Positions 15,318 through 23,280 of a DNA stretch of 46,803 nt are shown piece after piece. A program made the translations under genes and the position numbers. Position 1 is the first letter of the stretch. Each line of letters starts with the position of its first letter. Below the pieces are notes generated by a model, which had not been told where the DNA came from, searched no databases, and saw nothing but the letters and a program-made list of their open reading frames with translations. The stretch is from a virus. The DNA is taken from positions 1 through 46,803 of the IMG/VR virus record IMGVR_UViG_3300012920_010550. One strand, given 5' to 3'.

Positions 15318-15914
15318 ATGACTAGAGAAAAAGATAAAAACTGCTATAATGAAATTTATAAATCTGGTGGCTACGGAGGTGCATATTTAAAAAAAGCAAA
15401 AAATGTACCAATTTATAGTACTTTATGGGAGAAAGTTGCAAATTTAGTATCAAATTCTGGATATTCAAAAGTGATTGATTTCGGCTGCGGCCCAGGACAA
15501 TTTGCGGAAATCATGAATTCTATAGATTCCGATGTAAAGTATGTTGGTTATGATTTTTCTGATGTAGCAATCGCGCGCGCCCAATCAAAAAAAATTTCAA
15601 ATTGTGAGTTTTCGGTAAGAGATTTATATAAATATTCCTTAGATGAGGGTATTGAGGAAAATCACGCATATGTGTGTTTGGAAGTCCTGGAGCATTTAGA
15701 GGGGGACCTATCTTTATTAGAAAAAATTCCAAAGGGAAAAACTTTATTTTTTAGCGTCCCGAATTATGATAGTACCGGTCACGTTAGGGTTTTCAAAAAT
15801 CAAAAAGAAGTAACAGATAGATATGGTCATATGTTCGAGCTGGAACATCAGAAAACTATTTCATGGAATAATTCAAAAAATAAAATTTTTATTTATAGTG
15901 CAATAAAAAGATGA
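15318..15914 (+). CDS. SAM-dependent methyltransferase
   Basis: A 198-aa class I methyltransferase. Motif I is VIDFGCGPGQFAEIM; the acidic strand is YVGYDFSDVAI; motif IV/post-II is AYVCLEVLEHLEGDLSLLEK, followed by LFFSVPNYDSTGHVRVF. The pattern is that of sugar or small-molecule O/N-methyltransferases in glycan clusters. ATG 15318 is preferred over TTG 15306 because GGAG at 15308-15311 sits 6 bases before it. In this operon it may methylate the nucleotide sugar or the transferred glycan. It overlaps the epimerase gene by 4 bases. Confidence 0.83.
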   Translation: MTREKDKNCYNEIYKSGGYGGAYLKKAKNVPIYSTLWEKVANLVSNSGYSKVIDFGCGPGQFAEIMNSIDSDVKYVGYDFSDVAIARAQSKKISNCEFSVRDLYKYSLDEGIEENHAYVCLEVLEHLEGDLSLLEKIPKGKTLFFSVPNYDSTGHVRVFKNQKEVTDRYGHMFELEHQKTISWNNSKNKIFIYSAIKR

Positions 15915-16915
15915 AAATCTTGAGCGTAATAGGGACTCGCCCACAATACATAAAAATAAAACCAGTTTATGATTATTGTCTTCTCAATAAAATTGAACAC
16001 AAAATCATAGATACTATGCAACACTATTCAAACAACGTCTCAAAAAATATTATACAAGACCTTGAAATGAACATAGATTATTCCTTATCACCAGATACTA
16101 GGGGAGAAATTCCCTTTATATCAAGTTGTTTATTATCTTTGGAGAATTTATTTTCAAAAGAAAAGCCAGATTATGTATTGGTTTATGGAGATACTAATTC
16201 TACTTTTTGTGCATCATTTGTTTGCTATAAAATGAGAATTCCTGTCGGTCACGTCGAGGCAGGTCTACGATGCAACGATAAGAAAGTTCCTGAAGAGATA
16301 AACAGAATTTTTTCTGATATTATTTCTGATTTAAAGTTTTGTCCTTCTGTGGAGGCAATGAACAATTTTCCGGACGGCATATATAATGGAGATCTTGAAT
16401 ACGAACTATTGAATAAAATAAATCCAGAAATAACTATTTCAAATCACGCTGTCATGACGATTCATAGACAATCTAATACGAATATTGAAAAAATGTCAAA
16501 AATTTTATCTTTTTGTGAAAAGCTACCGAATAAAATAGAATTTTATGTACATCACAGAACAAAGCCAATTCTGAAAAACTTGACTATTCCCGACAATATT
16601 ATTCTAAAAGATTCGTGTAACTATTCCACTATGGTAGATCGTCTGTCTTCTTGTAGGTATGTAATAACTGATTCCGGAGGAATTCAAAAAACAGTCCCTT
16701 TTTTTGGTAAAAAGGCGTTAGTTGTGAGAGATGAAATAGAGTGGAAGAAGACAGAACAAAAAAATTATGTAAAGAAGTGTACTTTTGAACAAGAAAACAT
16801 AGAATGGCTATTGACACAGGACCTGAAACGTGATAAACTATTTTATATGAGTGGGAATAGTAGTCCTTCTGAAATTATTTTTAATTCAATAGAGAGACTA
16901 TTTATATCGAAATAG
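15911..16915 (+). CDS. wbpI: UDP-sugar 2-epimerase (WbpI/WecB family)
   Basis: A 334-aa protein with the signatures of non-hydrolysing UDP-GlcNAc 2-epimerases: GTRPQYIK (8-15), YGDTNSTF, GHVEAGLRC, PEEINRIFSDIISD, MTIHRQSN, HHRTKP and TDSGGIQKT. WecB makes UDP-ManNAc; WbpI/WlbD makes UDP-ManNAc3NAcA from UDP-GlcNAc3NAcA. Sequence alone does not separate them for me, but the four companion genes favour WbpI. It is slightly short (family ~360-380 aa), missing part of the central VGDVMYD-like region (here NGDLEYE). ATG 15911 overlaps the preceding stop. Confidence 0.85.
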   Translation: MKILSVIGTRPQYIKIKPVYDYCLLNKIEHKIIDTMQHYSNNVSKNIIQDLEMNIDYSLSPDTRGEIPFISSCLLSLENLFSKEKPDYVLVYGDTNSTFCASFVCYKMRIPVGHVEAGLRCNDKKVPEEINRIFSDIISDLKFCPSVEAMNNFPDGIYNGDLEYELLNKINPEITISNHAVMTIHRQSNTNIEKMSKILSFCEKLPNKIEFYVHHRTKPILKNLTIPDNIILKDSCNYSTMVDRLSSCRYVITDSGGIQKTVPFFGKKALVVRDEIEWKKTEQKNYVKKCTFEQENIEWLLTQDLKRDKLFYMSGNSSPSEIIFNSIERLFISK

Positions 16916-16923
16916 GAGATAAA

Positions 16924-18012
16924 ATGATTCCTTTATTTGATTTATCTAGAGTGGTAAGTCCTTATAAAAGCGAACTAGAAAAGAGCATAAGTGACTGTAT
17001 TTCAACAGCACGATTCATCAATGGACCCAGTGTTCTTGAATTTGAAAATAATCTAAAAAAATATTTAGGATCCAAGAACGTCATGGGCGTATCTAGCGGT
17101 ACGGATGCTCTTTTGACAATTTTTATGTCCCTAGGCTTGAGTCCGGGTGATGAGGTTTTAGTTACGCCGTTTACTTTTGTAGCTTCCGCTACCAGTATTG
17201 CAAGAGCTGGCTTATCTCCTGTTCTAGTTGATTTAGGTGAAGATTCTTTTCATCCAACTATTGAACAGTATGAGAAAAATATTACTTCCAAGACAAAGGC
17301 AATCCTGTGTGTTCATTTATTTGGAGAACCAAATGATTTATTGGAATTGAGAAAATTTTGTGACTCTAAAAATCTACTTTTGATAGAGGATTGTGCCCAA
17401 TCTCTTGGCTCAACTTGGAATTCTAAAAAAGTAGGAACTTATGGAGACGCAGCTGCTTTCTCATTCTTCCCAGCAAAAAATCTTGGATGCTTCGGCGATG
17501 GTGGCGCAATTTGCACTGATAACGAAGATATTTTTGAAACTGCCAAAATTGTAAAGTCTCACGGGGCAAAAGAAAAATACAATACAATTATGATGGGTGG
17601 CAATTTTAGATTAGATACTATTCAAGCTGGAATATTAAATATTCTTTTACCGCAGCTCGAATGCTGGATTGAAAAAAGAACACAAAATGCTAAATACTAT
17701 ACAGATAATTTATCGCACTTAGATAATCTAACATTACCAAAAAACACCCCAGGCCACTCTTGGAACCAATACACTCTAAGGTTAGAGAATAGAGATGATC
17801 TAAAGAAGTATTTAGATAACAAGAAAATAGGAAACGCCGTATATTACCCAATTCCATTGCATAGGCAAAGGCTCTTTTATAAAAGCGAGACATTGCCAAA
17901 TACAGAAAAAAGATGCTCAGAAGTGTTATCCATTCCTATATATCCTGGCCTTACAGAAAAAGAAAGATCCTTAGTTGTGGAGTCGATTTTAGAATTTATG
18001 GAGAAAAAATGA
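16924..18012 (+). CDS. wbpE: DegT/DnrJ-family sugar aminotransferase (WbpE-like)
   Basis: A full-length 362-aa PLP enzyme of the DegT/DnrJ/EryC1/StrS family. SSGTDALL (about 59-66) binds PLP phosphate, LLIEDCAQSLGS holds the PLP-pyridine Asp, and FSFFPAKNLGCFGDGGA carries the Schiff-base Lys185. It transfers an amino group from glutamate to a 3-keto nucleotide sugar; with WlbA next door the substrate should be UDP-3-keto-GlcNAcA, as for WbpE/WlbC. AGGAG precedes ATG 16924, and the stop overlaps the wlbA start (ATGA). Confidence 0.9.
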   Translation: MIPLFDLSRVVSPYKSELEKSISDCISTARFINGPSVLEFENNLKKYLGSKNVMGVSSGTDALLTIFMSLGLSPGDEVLVTPFTFVASATSIARAGLSPVLVDLGEDSFHPTIEQYEKNITSKTKAILCVHLFGEPNDLLELRKFCDSKNLLLIEDCAQSLGSTWNSKKVGTYGDAAAFSFFPAKNLGCFGDGGAICTDNEDIFETAKIVKSHGAKEKYNTIMMGGNFRLDTIQAGILNILLPQLECWIEKRTQNAKYYTDNLSHLDNLTLPKNTPGHSWNQYTLRLENRDDLKKYLDNKKIGNAVYYPIPLHRQRLFYKSETLPNTEKRCSEVLSIPIYPGLTEKERSLVVESILEFMEKK

Positions 18013-18941
18013 AAAGATTTGGACTAATCGGTGCGGCAGGATATATCGCACCAAGACATATGCAAGCTATCAAAGAAACGGGAAACACCCTTGAGGTTGC
18101 CTTGGATCTTCATGATTCGGTAGGTATTTTAGACAGGTACCACCCGGATGCATCATTTTTTACTGAAATTGAAAGGTTCGATCGACACATTGATAAGTTG
18201 CGCCGGCGAGGCACCGGTCTTGATTATATTTCTATTTGTTCTCCAAATTACTTGCACGATTCTCATATAAGAATGGCTCTTAGGAATGGTTGTGGTGTAG
18301 TTTGCGAAAAGCCTACCGTACTAAATCCTGAAAATTTAGAACTTTTAGAAATATTAGAAAAAGAAAACGGGAAAAAAATAAACAACATCTTACAACTAAG
18401 ACTTCATGAATCGATAATTCGACTAAAAGAAGAAATAGAAAAAGATAAAATTTATGATATTGATTTATCATACATAACATCTAGAGGGTTGTGGTATCAT
18501 CATTCTTGGAAGGGAGATATTCAAAAATCGGGAGGACTGGCAACTAACATAGGGATTCATTTTTTTGATATGTTGATGTGGATTTTTGGATCCGAATTAG
18601 AAAATAAAATATACTTGTCAGAAAGGGACGCAATGTCTGGTTATTTGAGACTAGAGAGGGCAAATGTCAAATGGTTTTTGAGCTGTAATGAAAAATATGT
18701 CCCAGAAAAAGAAAGAAAAATGGGACAGAAAACACACAGATCTCTAAAGATTGGAGAAAGTTCTTTTGATTTTAGCAAAGGATTTACAGATTTGCATACG
18801 AAAAGTTATGAGCATATTTTGTCTGGCAAAGGTTTCGGAATAGAAGAAACAAAAAAAGCAATCAATTTAGCATCCAAAATAAGAACTTCTGAAATATCAG
18901 AGATGGATGACGACATTCATCATTTCTTGGAGAAAAAGTGA
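18009..18941 (+). CDS. wlbA: UDP-GlcNAcA 3-dehydrogenase (WlbA/WbpB)
   Basis: A 310-aa Gfo/Idh/MocA-fold NAD oxidoreductase. The Rossmann start GLIGAAGYIAPRHMQAIKET, ICSPNYLHDSHIRMAL, catalytic-region EKP (Lys101) and the block YITSRGLWYHHSWKGDIQKS then GLATNIGIHFFDML are the specific signature I know from WlbA. GFTDLHTKSYEHILSGKGFG closes the catalytic half. It oxidises the C3 hydroxyl of UDP-GlcNAcA to the 3-keto sugar used by the aminotransferase. ATG 18009 has GGAG 5 bases upstream and overlaps the previous stop. This is the most diagnostic gene of the pathway. Confidence 0.93.
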   Translation: MKRFGLIGAAGYIAPRHMQAIKETGNTLEVALDLHDSVGILDRYHPDASFFTEIERFDRHIDKLRRRGTGLDYISICSPNYLHDSHIRMALRNGCGVVCEKPTVLNPENLELLEILEKENGKKINNILQLRLHESIIRLKEEIEKDKIYDIDLSYITSRGLWYHHSWKGDIQKSGGLATNIGIHFFDMLMWIFGSELENKIYLSERDAMSGYLRLERANVKWFLSCNEKYVPEKERKMGQKTHRSLKIGESSFDFSKGFTDLHTKSYEHILSGKGFGIEETKKAINLASKIRTSEISEMDDDIHHFLEKK

Positions 18942-19753
18942 AATTAGGAATCATTGGTAACGGATTTGTAGGAGCAGCAATCTACAATGGGCTTAGGGAT
19001 CATTACGATATTTTTGTCTACGATAAAGATTCATCTAAGTCTTGCAATTCTATGAAAGAAATAAACGAAAAAGCAGATGCAATATTTGTTTGTGTTCCAA
19101 CCCCCATGAGTCAAGCCGGCGAAATAGATTGTACAATAATCAATGAGACGATCAAAGATTTAGATTCGGAAAAATTATTAATTATAAAATCCACAATTAC
19201 GCCCGCCGCCGCAAAAACCATTCTAGAGAAAAATGATCACAAAATGGTATTCAATCCAGAATTCCTGACTGAAAGAACTGCCAAAGAAGATTTTCTAAAT
19301 CCTTCTAGAATTGTTTTGGGCGGAAATGAAAAGGATGTAAAAGAGGTAAAAAGTTTATATGAGAAAGTCTTCCCAGATGTAAAATATATAGAAACAGACC
19401 ACAAGACAGCATGCTTCATAAAGTATGTCTCAAATTGTTTTTCAGCAGTCAAGATATCTATTATGAATGAATTCCGACAAATGGCAGACAGTGATAATCT
19501 AAATTGGCAAGATACTTTGGATGGCATGTTGGCATCCGGATGGGTAAACCCTATGCACACCATGGTGCCAGGACCCGATGGTAGCTTGGGTTTTGGGGGA
19601 AAATGTTTTCCCAAAGATATCAATGCCTTTATTAGTTATGCCACCAAAGTAGGAGTAGATCCAAAAGTGTTGCGGTCATCTTGGAAAAAAAATCTAGAAG
19701 TTAGAGAAAATAAAGATTGGCTAAAAATCCCCGGTGCTGTTTCTAAAAAATAA
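18938..19753 (+). CDS. wbpA: UDP-GlcNAc/UDP-glucose 6-dehydrogenase-like (WbpA role), short form
   Basis: A 271-aa nucleotide-sugar dehydrogenase. Rossmann GNGFVG (7-12), VCVPTPMS, KSTITP, FNPEFLTERTA, the central helix with FIKYVSNCFSAVKISIMNE, and catalytic Cys223 in FGGKCFPKD are all present. The ~150-residue C-terminal UDP-binding domain of the usual 400-440-aa enzymes is missing; the stop follows ~48 residues after Cys223. Short forms occur in phages, but how they bind UDP is unclear. Within this operon it would make UDP-GlcNAcA from host UDP-GlcNAc. The start is GTG 18938, GGAG 5 bases upstream. Confidence 0.86.
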   Translation: MKLGIIGNGFVGAAIYNGLRDHYDIFVYDKDSSKSCNSMKEINEKADAIFVCVPTPMSQAGEIDCTIINETIKDLDSEKLLIIKSTITPAAAKTILEKNDHKMVFNPEFLTERTAKEDFLNPSRIVLGGNEKDVKEVKSLYEKVFPDVKYIETDHKTACFIKYVSNCFSAVKISIMNEFRQMADSDNLNWQDTLDGMLASGWVNPMHTMVPGPDGSLGFGGKCFPKDINAFISYATKVGVDPKVLRSSWKKNLEVRENKDWLKIPGAVSKK

Positions 19754-19772
19754 AAATAATTCACCTTTATAC

Positions 19773-19801
19773 TTGACAAATAGCTAATAAAGAGTTATAA
19801 T
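19773..19801 (+). promoter_or_regulatory. Consensus sigma70 promoter
   Basis: TTGACA 19773-19778, a 17-base spacer and TATAAT 19796-19801, a perfect consensus in the gap after the sugar operon. It is followed by AAGGAG and ATG 19823 and drives the zinc ribbon/sigma-factor group. Confidence 0.92.
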
Positions 19802-19822
19802 ATAGATATAAAGGAGAAAATT

Positions 19823-20017
19823 ATGAATTTATCTAATCAAGCGCTTGGCGCAGTAATGTTAGCACTACAAAAATCCCTTATGGAACAGTCAGATATTGTG
19901 CCAGTATTACAGGGTTTTGTATTTAAAGATACTGATGACGGTCTAGTTGTGGAAAATCCTCCAATTCTAGATTTTGGTCAACAAACCCAAGAAGAAGTAG
20001 AAGATGCCGAGGTATAA
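19823..20017 (+). CDS. Hypothetical protein (64 aa)
   Basis: A 64-aa acidic protein directly after a consensus promoter with AAGGAG. The sequence LSNQALGAVMLALQKSLMEQ suggests an amphipathic helix, followed by a short beta segment. Function unknown. Its end overlaps the zinc-ribbon gene by 14 bases. Confidence 0.7.
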   Translation: MNLSNQALGAVMLALQKSLMEQSDIVPVLQGFVFKDTDDGLVVENPPILDFGQQTQEEVEDAEV

Positions 20018-20264
20018 TTACTATTGTGCATCTTGCGATGAATATTTCGAAATTAGACATGGCATGTCGGAGTCTTTAGAAGTGTGCACGGAGTGCGAAT
20101 CTGAAGATTTCCGGCTTGTTCCATCTATTCCGTCTTACCTAAATAAGACAAACAAAGATGCCGATAAAAAAGTCGGGTCTGTTGTGGAAGAATATATAAA
20201 GAAAAATAAAAAATCAATTTCTGAAGAAAAAAAGAAATTGAGACAAAAGGATTATAAAGTATGA
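20004..20264 (+). CDS. FmdB-like zinc ribbon protein
   Basis: An 86-aa protein with an N-terminal zinc ribbon: Cys8-x2-Cys11 and Cys28-x2-Cys31, starting MPRYNYYCASCDEYFE as in the FmdB/CxxC_CxxC_SSSS family. The C-terminal half is Lys-rich and helical. Such proteins are thought to be small regulators, and the location before the sigma factor gene fits. The stop overlaps the next start (ATGA). Confidence 0.82.
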   Translation: MPRYNYYCASCDEYFEIRHGMSESLEVCTECESEDFRLVPSIPSYLNKTNKDADKKVGSVVEEYIKKNKKSISEEKKKLRQKDYKV

Positions 20265-20587
20265 GCTGGGCACTGATTTCTATAGTCTTATCTTTGGCTT
20301 TACTTGTTAGTATTGTGGCTAATCTGGCTACAACTTGGTATGTCATAAATCTATTGAGGCAAGTAAGATATTATGACGAAGAATTGACAGAAAATATTAC
20401 TGTTATCAATAACTTTACAAACCATCTGAAATCTGTATATGAATTGGAAACATTCTATGGTGATGAAACTCTTCGTCACCTATTGAGACATGCACAGGAT
20501 TTGACATCCGTGTTTGATCAATATAATCTATATTCTGATATGGACTTGGCAGAGGAAACAGAAAATGACAACACAGCAAGAAATTAA
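20261..20587 (+). CDS. Membrane-anchored hypothetical protein
   Basis: A 108-aa protein with one N-terminal transmembrane helix (residues ~4-27, WALISIVLSLALLVSIVANL) followed by a soluble, partly coiled acidic domain. No catalytic residues. It is translationally coupled to genes on both sides, and a possible promoter for the sigma factor lies in its 3' end. Function unknown. Confidence 0.72.
   Translation: MSWALISIVLSLALLVSIVANLATTWYVINLLRQVRYYDEELTENITVINNFTNHLKSVYELETFYGDETLRHLLRHAQDLTSVFDQYNLYSDMDLAEETENDNTARN
20501..20527 (+). promoter_or_regulatory. Possible sigma70 promoter for late sigma gene
   Basis: TTGACA 20501-20506 and TATAAT 20522-20527 with a 15-base spacer, shorter than the 17 of its neighbours. 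It lies within the preceding gene, 38 bases before ATG 20565. Both hexamers are exact, but chance within coding DNA cannot be excluded. Confidence 0.45.
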
Positions 20588-21293
20588 GCCAAAAAAACGC
20601 AGAAGAAGAATCAGAAGAAGTAAAAATTCTAGAAAATATTTTACTCAAGAACATGAAGACGCAATTATTGAATATAACAACTCCACAGATCTGGATAGAA
20701 GAGAAGAGTTGTATAGAACAATGATTCAGCCAACCTTTAGCGAAATGGTAGATAAGATCGTTTTTACATATAGATTTACGACTTTACCAAACATTGACAC
20801 ACTTAGAGAAGATTGTAAAGTCTGGCTAACAACAGTCATTGAGAAGTTCAATCCAGATAAGGGGTCGAAAGCTTTTTCTTATTTTTCTGTTATTACGAAA
20901 AATTGGTTCATTCAGAAAGTAAAGAAAAACAAAAGAAGCAGACAGAGAGAAATAGAATTTCAAGACTTATCTAAAGAAATGGAACTGAAATATGTTGCAG
21001 TAGAAATGGAATACGATGATCTTCGAGAGAAGGATGAATTTTGGAAACACCTGTGGTCAGAAATTGAAGGGTGGGACAAAATGAAGCTTCGAGAAAATGA
21101 AAAGAAAGTTTTAGAAGCTATAAAAATTCTATTAAGTTCTCCAGATGAGATAGAAATTTTTAATAAGAAAGCTATTTATTTGTACATAAGAGAAATTACC
21201 GGATTGAATACAAAACAAATTGTAAATTGTTTGAATAAGATGAGGAACCGGTATAAAATTTTCAAAACCAAGTGGGACCGTGGCGATTTATGA
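20565..21293 (+). CDS. gp55: gp55-like late-transcription sigma factor
   Basis: A 242-aa protein. KFNPDKGSKAFSYFSVITKN (about 94-113) matches the sigma region 2 core found in T4 gp55 relatives, which direct host RNA polymerase to late promoters. The N-terminus is Lys/Arg-rich and the C-terminus (NKKAIYLYIREITG, then KQIVNCLNKMRNRYKIFKTK) looks like a divergent HTH. It is somewhat longer than T4 gp55 (~185 aa). ATG 20565 is preferred (AGAGG at 20551-20555); an in-frame ATG at 20514 lacks support. It stands immediately before the virion block it would activate. Confidence 0.82.
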   Translation: MTTQQEIKPKKRRRRIRRSKNSRKYFTQEHEDAIIEYNNSTDLDRREELYRTMIQPTFSEMVDKIVFTYRFTTLPNIDTLREDCKVWLTTVIEKFNPDKGSKAFSYFSVITKNWFIQKVKKNKRSRQREIEFQDLSKEMELKYVAVEMEYDDLREKDEFWKHLWSEIEGWDKMKLRENEKKVLEAIKILLSSPDEIEIFNKKAIYLYIREITGLNTKQIVNCLNKMRNRYKIFKTKWDRGDL

Positions 21294-21583
21294 AAAAACT
21301 TGATAAGTACATTGACGAAGCTATCGACAATATAAGAAATGACAGAGATGTCACTCGTCGTTTATTGGACGATGTAATGATCTATCTAAGCAAGAGTGAA
21401 GAAAGACATAGAGAAGTTGGCATAACAGCCGCCAAATATGTAGAAACATTACAAAGATCAAATGAGCAATTAGTAAAAGTCGCGACCCTGATACAAAAAA
21501 AGGAATCGAAACAAGAGGGCCTTACTGACGATGATAAGGCCGAGATTTTCGATTTACTACAAAAAGGGGGTCCCGTTGACTAA
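21290..21583 (+). CDS. Small helical hypothetical protein
   Basis: A 97-aa charged, nearly all-helical protein (LDKYIDEAIDNIRNDRDVTR and onwards), possibly a coiled coil. ATG 21290 overlaps the sigma gene end by 4 bases; a GTG at 21272 is a weaker alternative. Coupling to the sigma factor gene suggests a partner, such as a late-transcription coactivator, but there is no sequence proof. Its stop overlaps the next ATG (TAATG). Confidence 0.65.
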   Translation: MKKLDKYIDEAIDNIRNDRDVTRRLLDDVMIYLSKSEERHREVGITAAKYVETLQRSNEQLVKVATLIQKKESKQEGLTDDDKAEIFDLLQKGGPVD

Positions 21584-23280
21584 TGGCTGGCGACGATAAC
21601 AACGACGATAATGATGAGTTTTACCCGTCCTTGGGAGTTTTAAATCCCTTGGTAATGCCTACTGATGGTTTTAGGTATTCTAGGTCTATGGAAGGCAAAG
21701 GGGTACCCCAAGTCAAGACTGGAGTGGAGTGGGTAGCTGACCAAGGTCAAAATGCTCTCCCTCCTCTACCATGGGAAGCAACAGTCATTGGAATAGAAAA
21801 GGCAGAAAAAACTTCTTGGATTCCTAATAGTTGGTACCCAGGTGTTTTTTCAAGAAATTCTCCAAAAGCAGCTATTTGTCATGTCGATATAGTGCACACA
21901 TTCGTAGCAAAGTTTAAAAGGAAAGAACTAAGAGGACTAGAAGAACAAGAAAGAATAAAATATAATCTAAAACAGTATGATATAATAGCCAGAAATGGAG
22001 GAACCTTTACAATACACGTAGATTCTCCGGAAATGGAAGCCGTCGAACTAAAACCTGGAGATCGGGTACAAATAAACTACAAAGATCCGAAAAAATTTAC
22101 AGGCGGATATGTAAGCAAAGTTTTAAAATTAAACAACGCTAATTTCTTGCCTCCAGAATGGCGAGACCCAGTTCGCAACACCGCGCCCCCTGCTGATCCC
22201 AAATCAGCATTCGAAGCCGGAGAACCATCAACCGTAGGAGACCTAACTCCAGCAGAGGATGCAGAGTTTCTAGATGTTCCTCCTGCCGAATTCGAAAATG
22301 AACAATTGGATCCCAACATTCCTCAAAATTTTAGACCTTTTCTTCATCCCCTAAATGGAGTAGGAACAATTGCTTCAGCCGCCCCTCTAAGAAATACTAG
22401 AACTGGTACTCACGCTGGGGTGGATATCGGTCCAAAGGGCACCCCCATATATGCCATGGCCGATGGATATGTTTCAAGTGCTACGCAGGCCAGCGGCAAA
22501 AAGTCGAAAAAATATGTTTCTGATCGCCACCTTCGCTATTTGACAGAAGAAACATTTACGGAAACTTCTGGAGAAAATATTGGAAAGAAGTATGTTTTTA
22601 GAGATAGCTCGATGAGTTCGCAAGCCGGCTGGTTTTGCGAGCTTATACATTGGCCAGAAAAAGTTGGAAAACATCCGGTCAACAAGCAAGGATGGAATGC
22701 AAATAACGCCAACGGATATGGCAGCAGATATCTTCATATGATGTCTCCTCCTTTAGTCAAGAAAGGGCAAAAGGTCAAGAAAGGGCAACTACTTGGATAC
22801 GTTGGTGGTACGCCTTTTTTCGCCCCGCACCTCCATTTAGAAGTCGTTTATAAAGGCCTCTATGCGGATCCTACCCCATATATGTATATGGATATTAATG
22901 CAATCGCCATGATAGAACACGGCGGACAGGGAGCAGATAAACAATCAGAGGGGTCCGACTTTGGGCTAATTAGAAAAGTCTTTACCTATAATGGCACATC
23001 AAAAAAATATAACTATAGAATTGGAAAGTTTGTAACGGGTCAACAATTGGTGTGGCCTAAAAATGGTAATATTAACCCAAACAATCCAGACTCATCTAGA
23101 CAGTGGTATAAGCCAGTATCAGGAAATCCTCTCTCTAACGAAGAGATGACTTATGTTGCACAACAGGTGGAAAACAGCAACCCAACAGAAGATTCAGAAG
23201 GTAAGGATACAGAAAATTCAAAAACTCCAGATATAGGAGATATTCCAAGTCAGCCAAGACCAGAACAAGGAGGCGAATAA
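21583..23280 (+). CDS. M23 peptidase-domain baseplate/tail protein
   Basis: A 565-aa protein. The N-terminal ~220 residues include an OB/beta-rich domain (VELKPGDRVQINYKDP) seen in baseplate hub proteins. The C-terminal domain is a lysostaphin-type M23 endopeptidase: His277 and Asp281 in HAGVDIG, His385 in YLHM, and His416-x-His418 in PHLHLEV. It would hold zinc and cut peptidoglycan cross-links. The spacing from Asp281 to His385 is long, implying an insert. The final ~50 residues are acidic and low complexity. It is probably the tail-tip lysin that helps penetrate the wall, equivalent in role to T4 gp5 lysozyme. Confidence 0.86.
   Translation: MAGDDNNDDNDEFYPSLGVLNPLVMPTDGFRYSRSMEGKGVPQVKTGVEWVADQGQNALPPLPWEATVIGIEKAEKTSWIPNSWYPGVFSRNSPKAAICHVDIVHTFVAKFKRKELRGLEEQERIKYNLKQYDIIARNGGTFTIHVDSPEMEAVELKPGDRVQINYKDPKKFTGGYVSKVLKLNNANFLPPEWRDPVRNTAPPADPKSAFEAGEPSTVGDLTPAEDAEFLDVPPAEFENEQLDPNIPQNFRPFLHPLNGVGTIASAAPLRNTRTGTHAGVDIGPKGTPIYAMADGYVSSATQASGKKSKKYVSDRHLRYLTEETFTETSGENIGKKYVFRDSSMSSQAGWFCELIHWPEKVGKHPVNKQGWNANNANGYGSRYLHMMSPPLVKKGQKVKKGQLLGYVGGTPFFAPHLHLEVVYKGLYADPTPYMYMDINAIAMIEHGGQGADKQSEGSDFGLIRKVFTYNGTSKKYNYRIGKFVTGQQLVWPKNGNINPNNPDSSRQWYKPVSGNPLSNEEMTYVAQQVENSNPTEDSEGKDTENSKTPDIGDIPSQPRPEQGGE

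Noticed and set aside
15911-16915. Reading the epimerase as plain WecB for UDP-ManNAc
   Set aside because: Possible from the sequence alone, but the four adjacent enzymes form the diacetamido-uronate route, making WbpI the better call; kept as an alternative.
17913-18008. Longer N-terminus for the WlbA-like gene from ATG 17913
   Set aside because: The extra 32 residues overlap the aminotransferase gene and precede the Rossmann start; ATG 18009 has a good ribosome site and fits the family.
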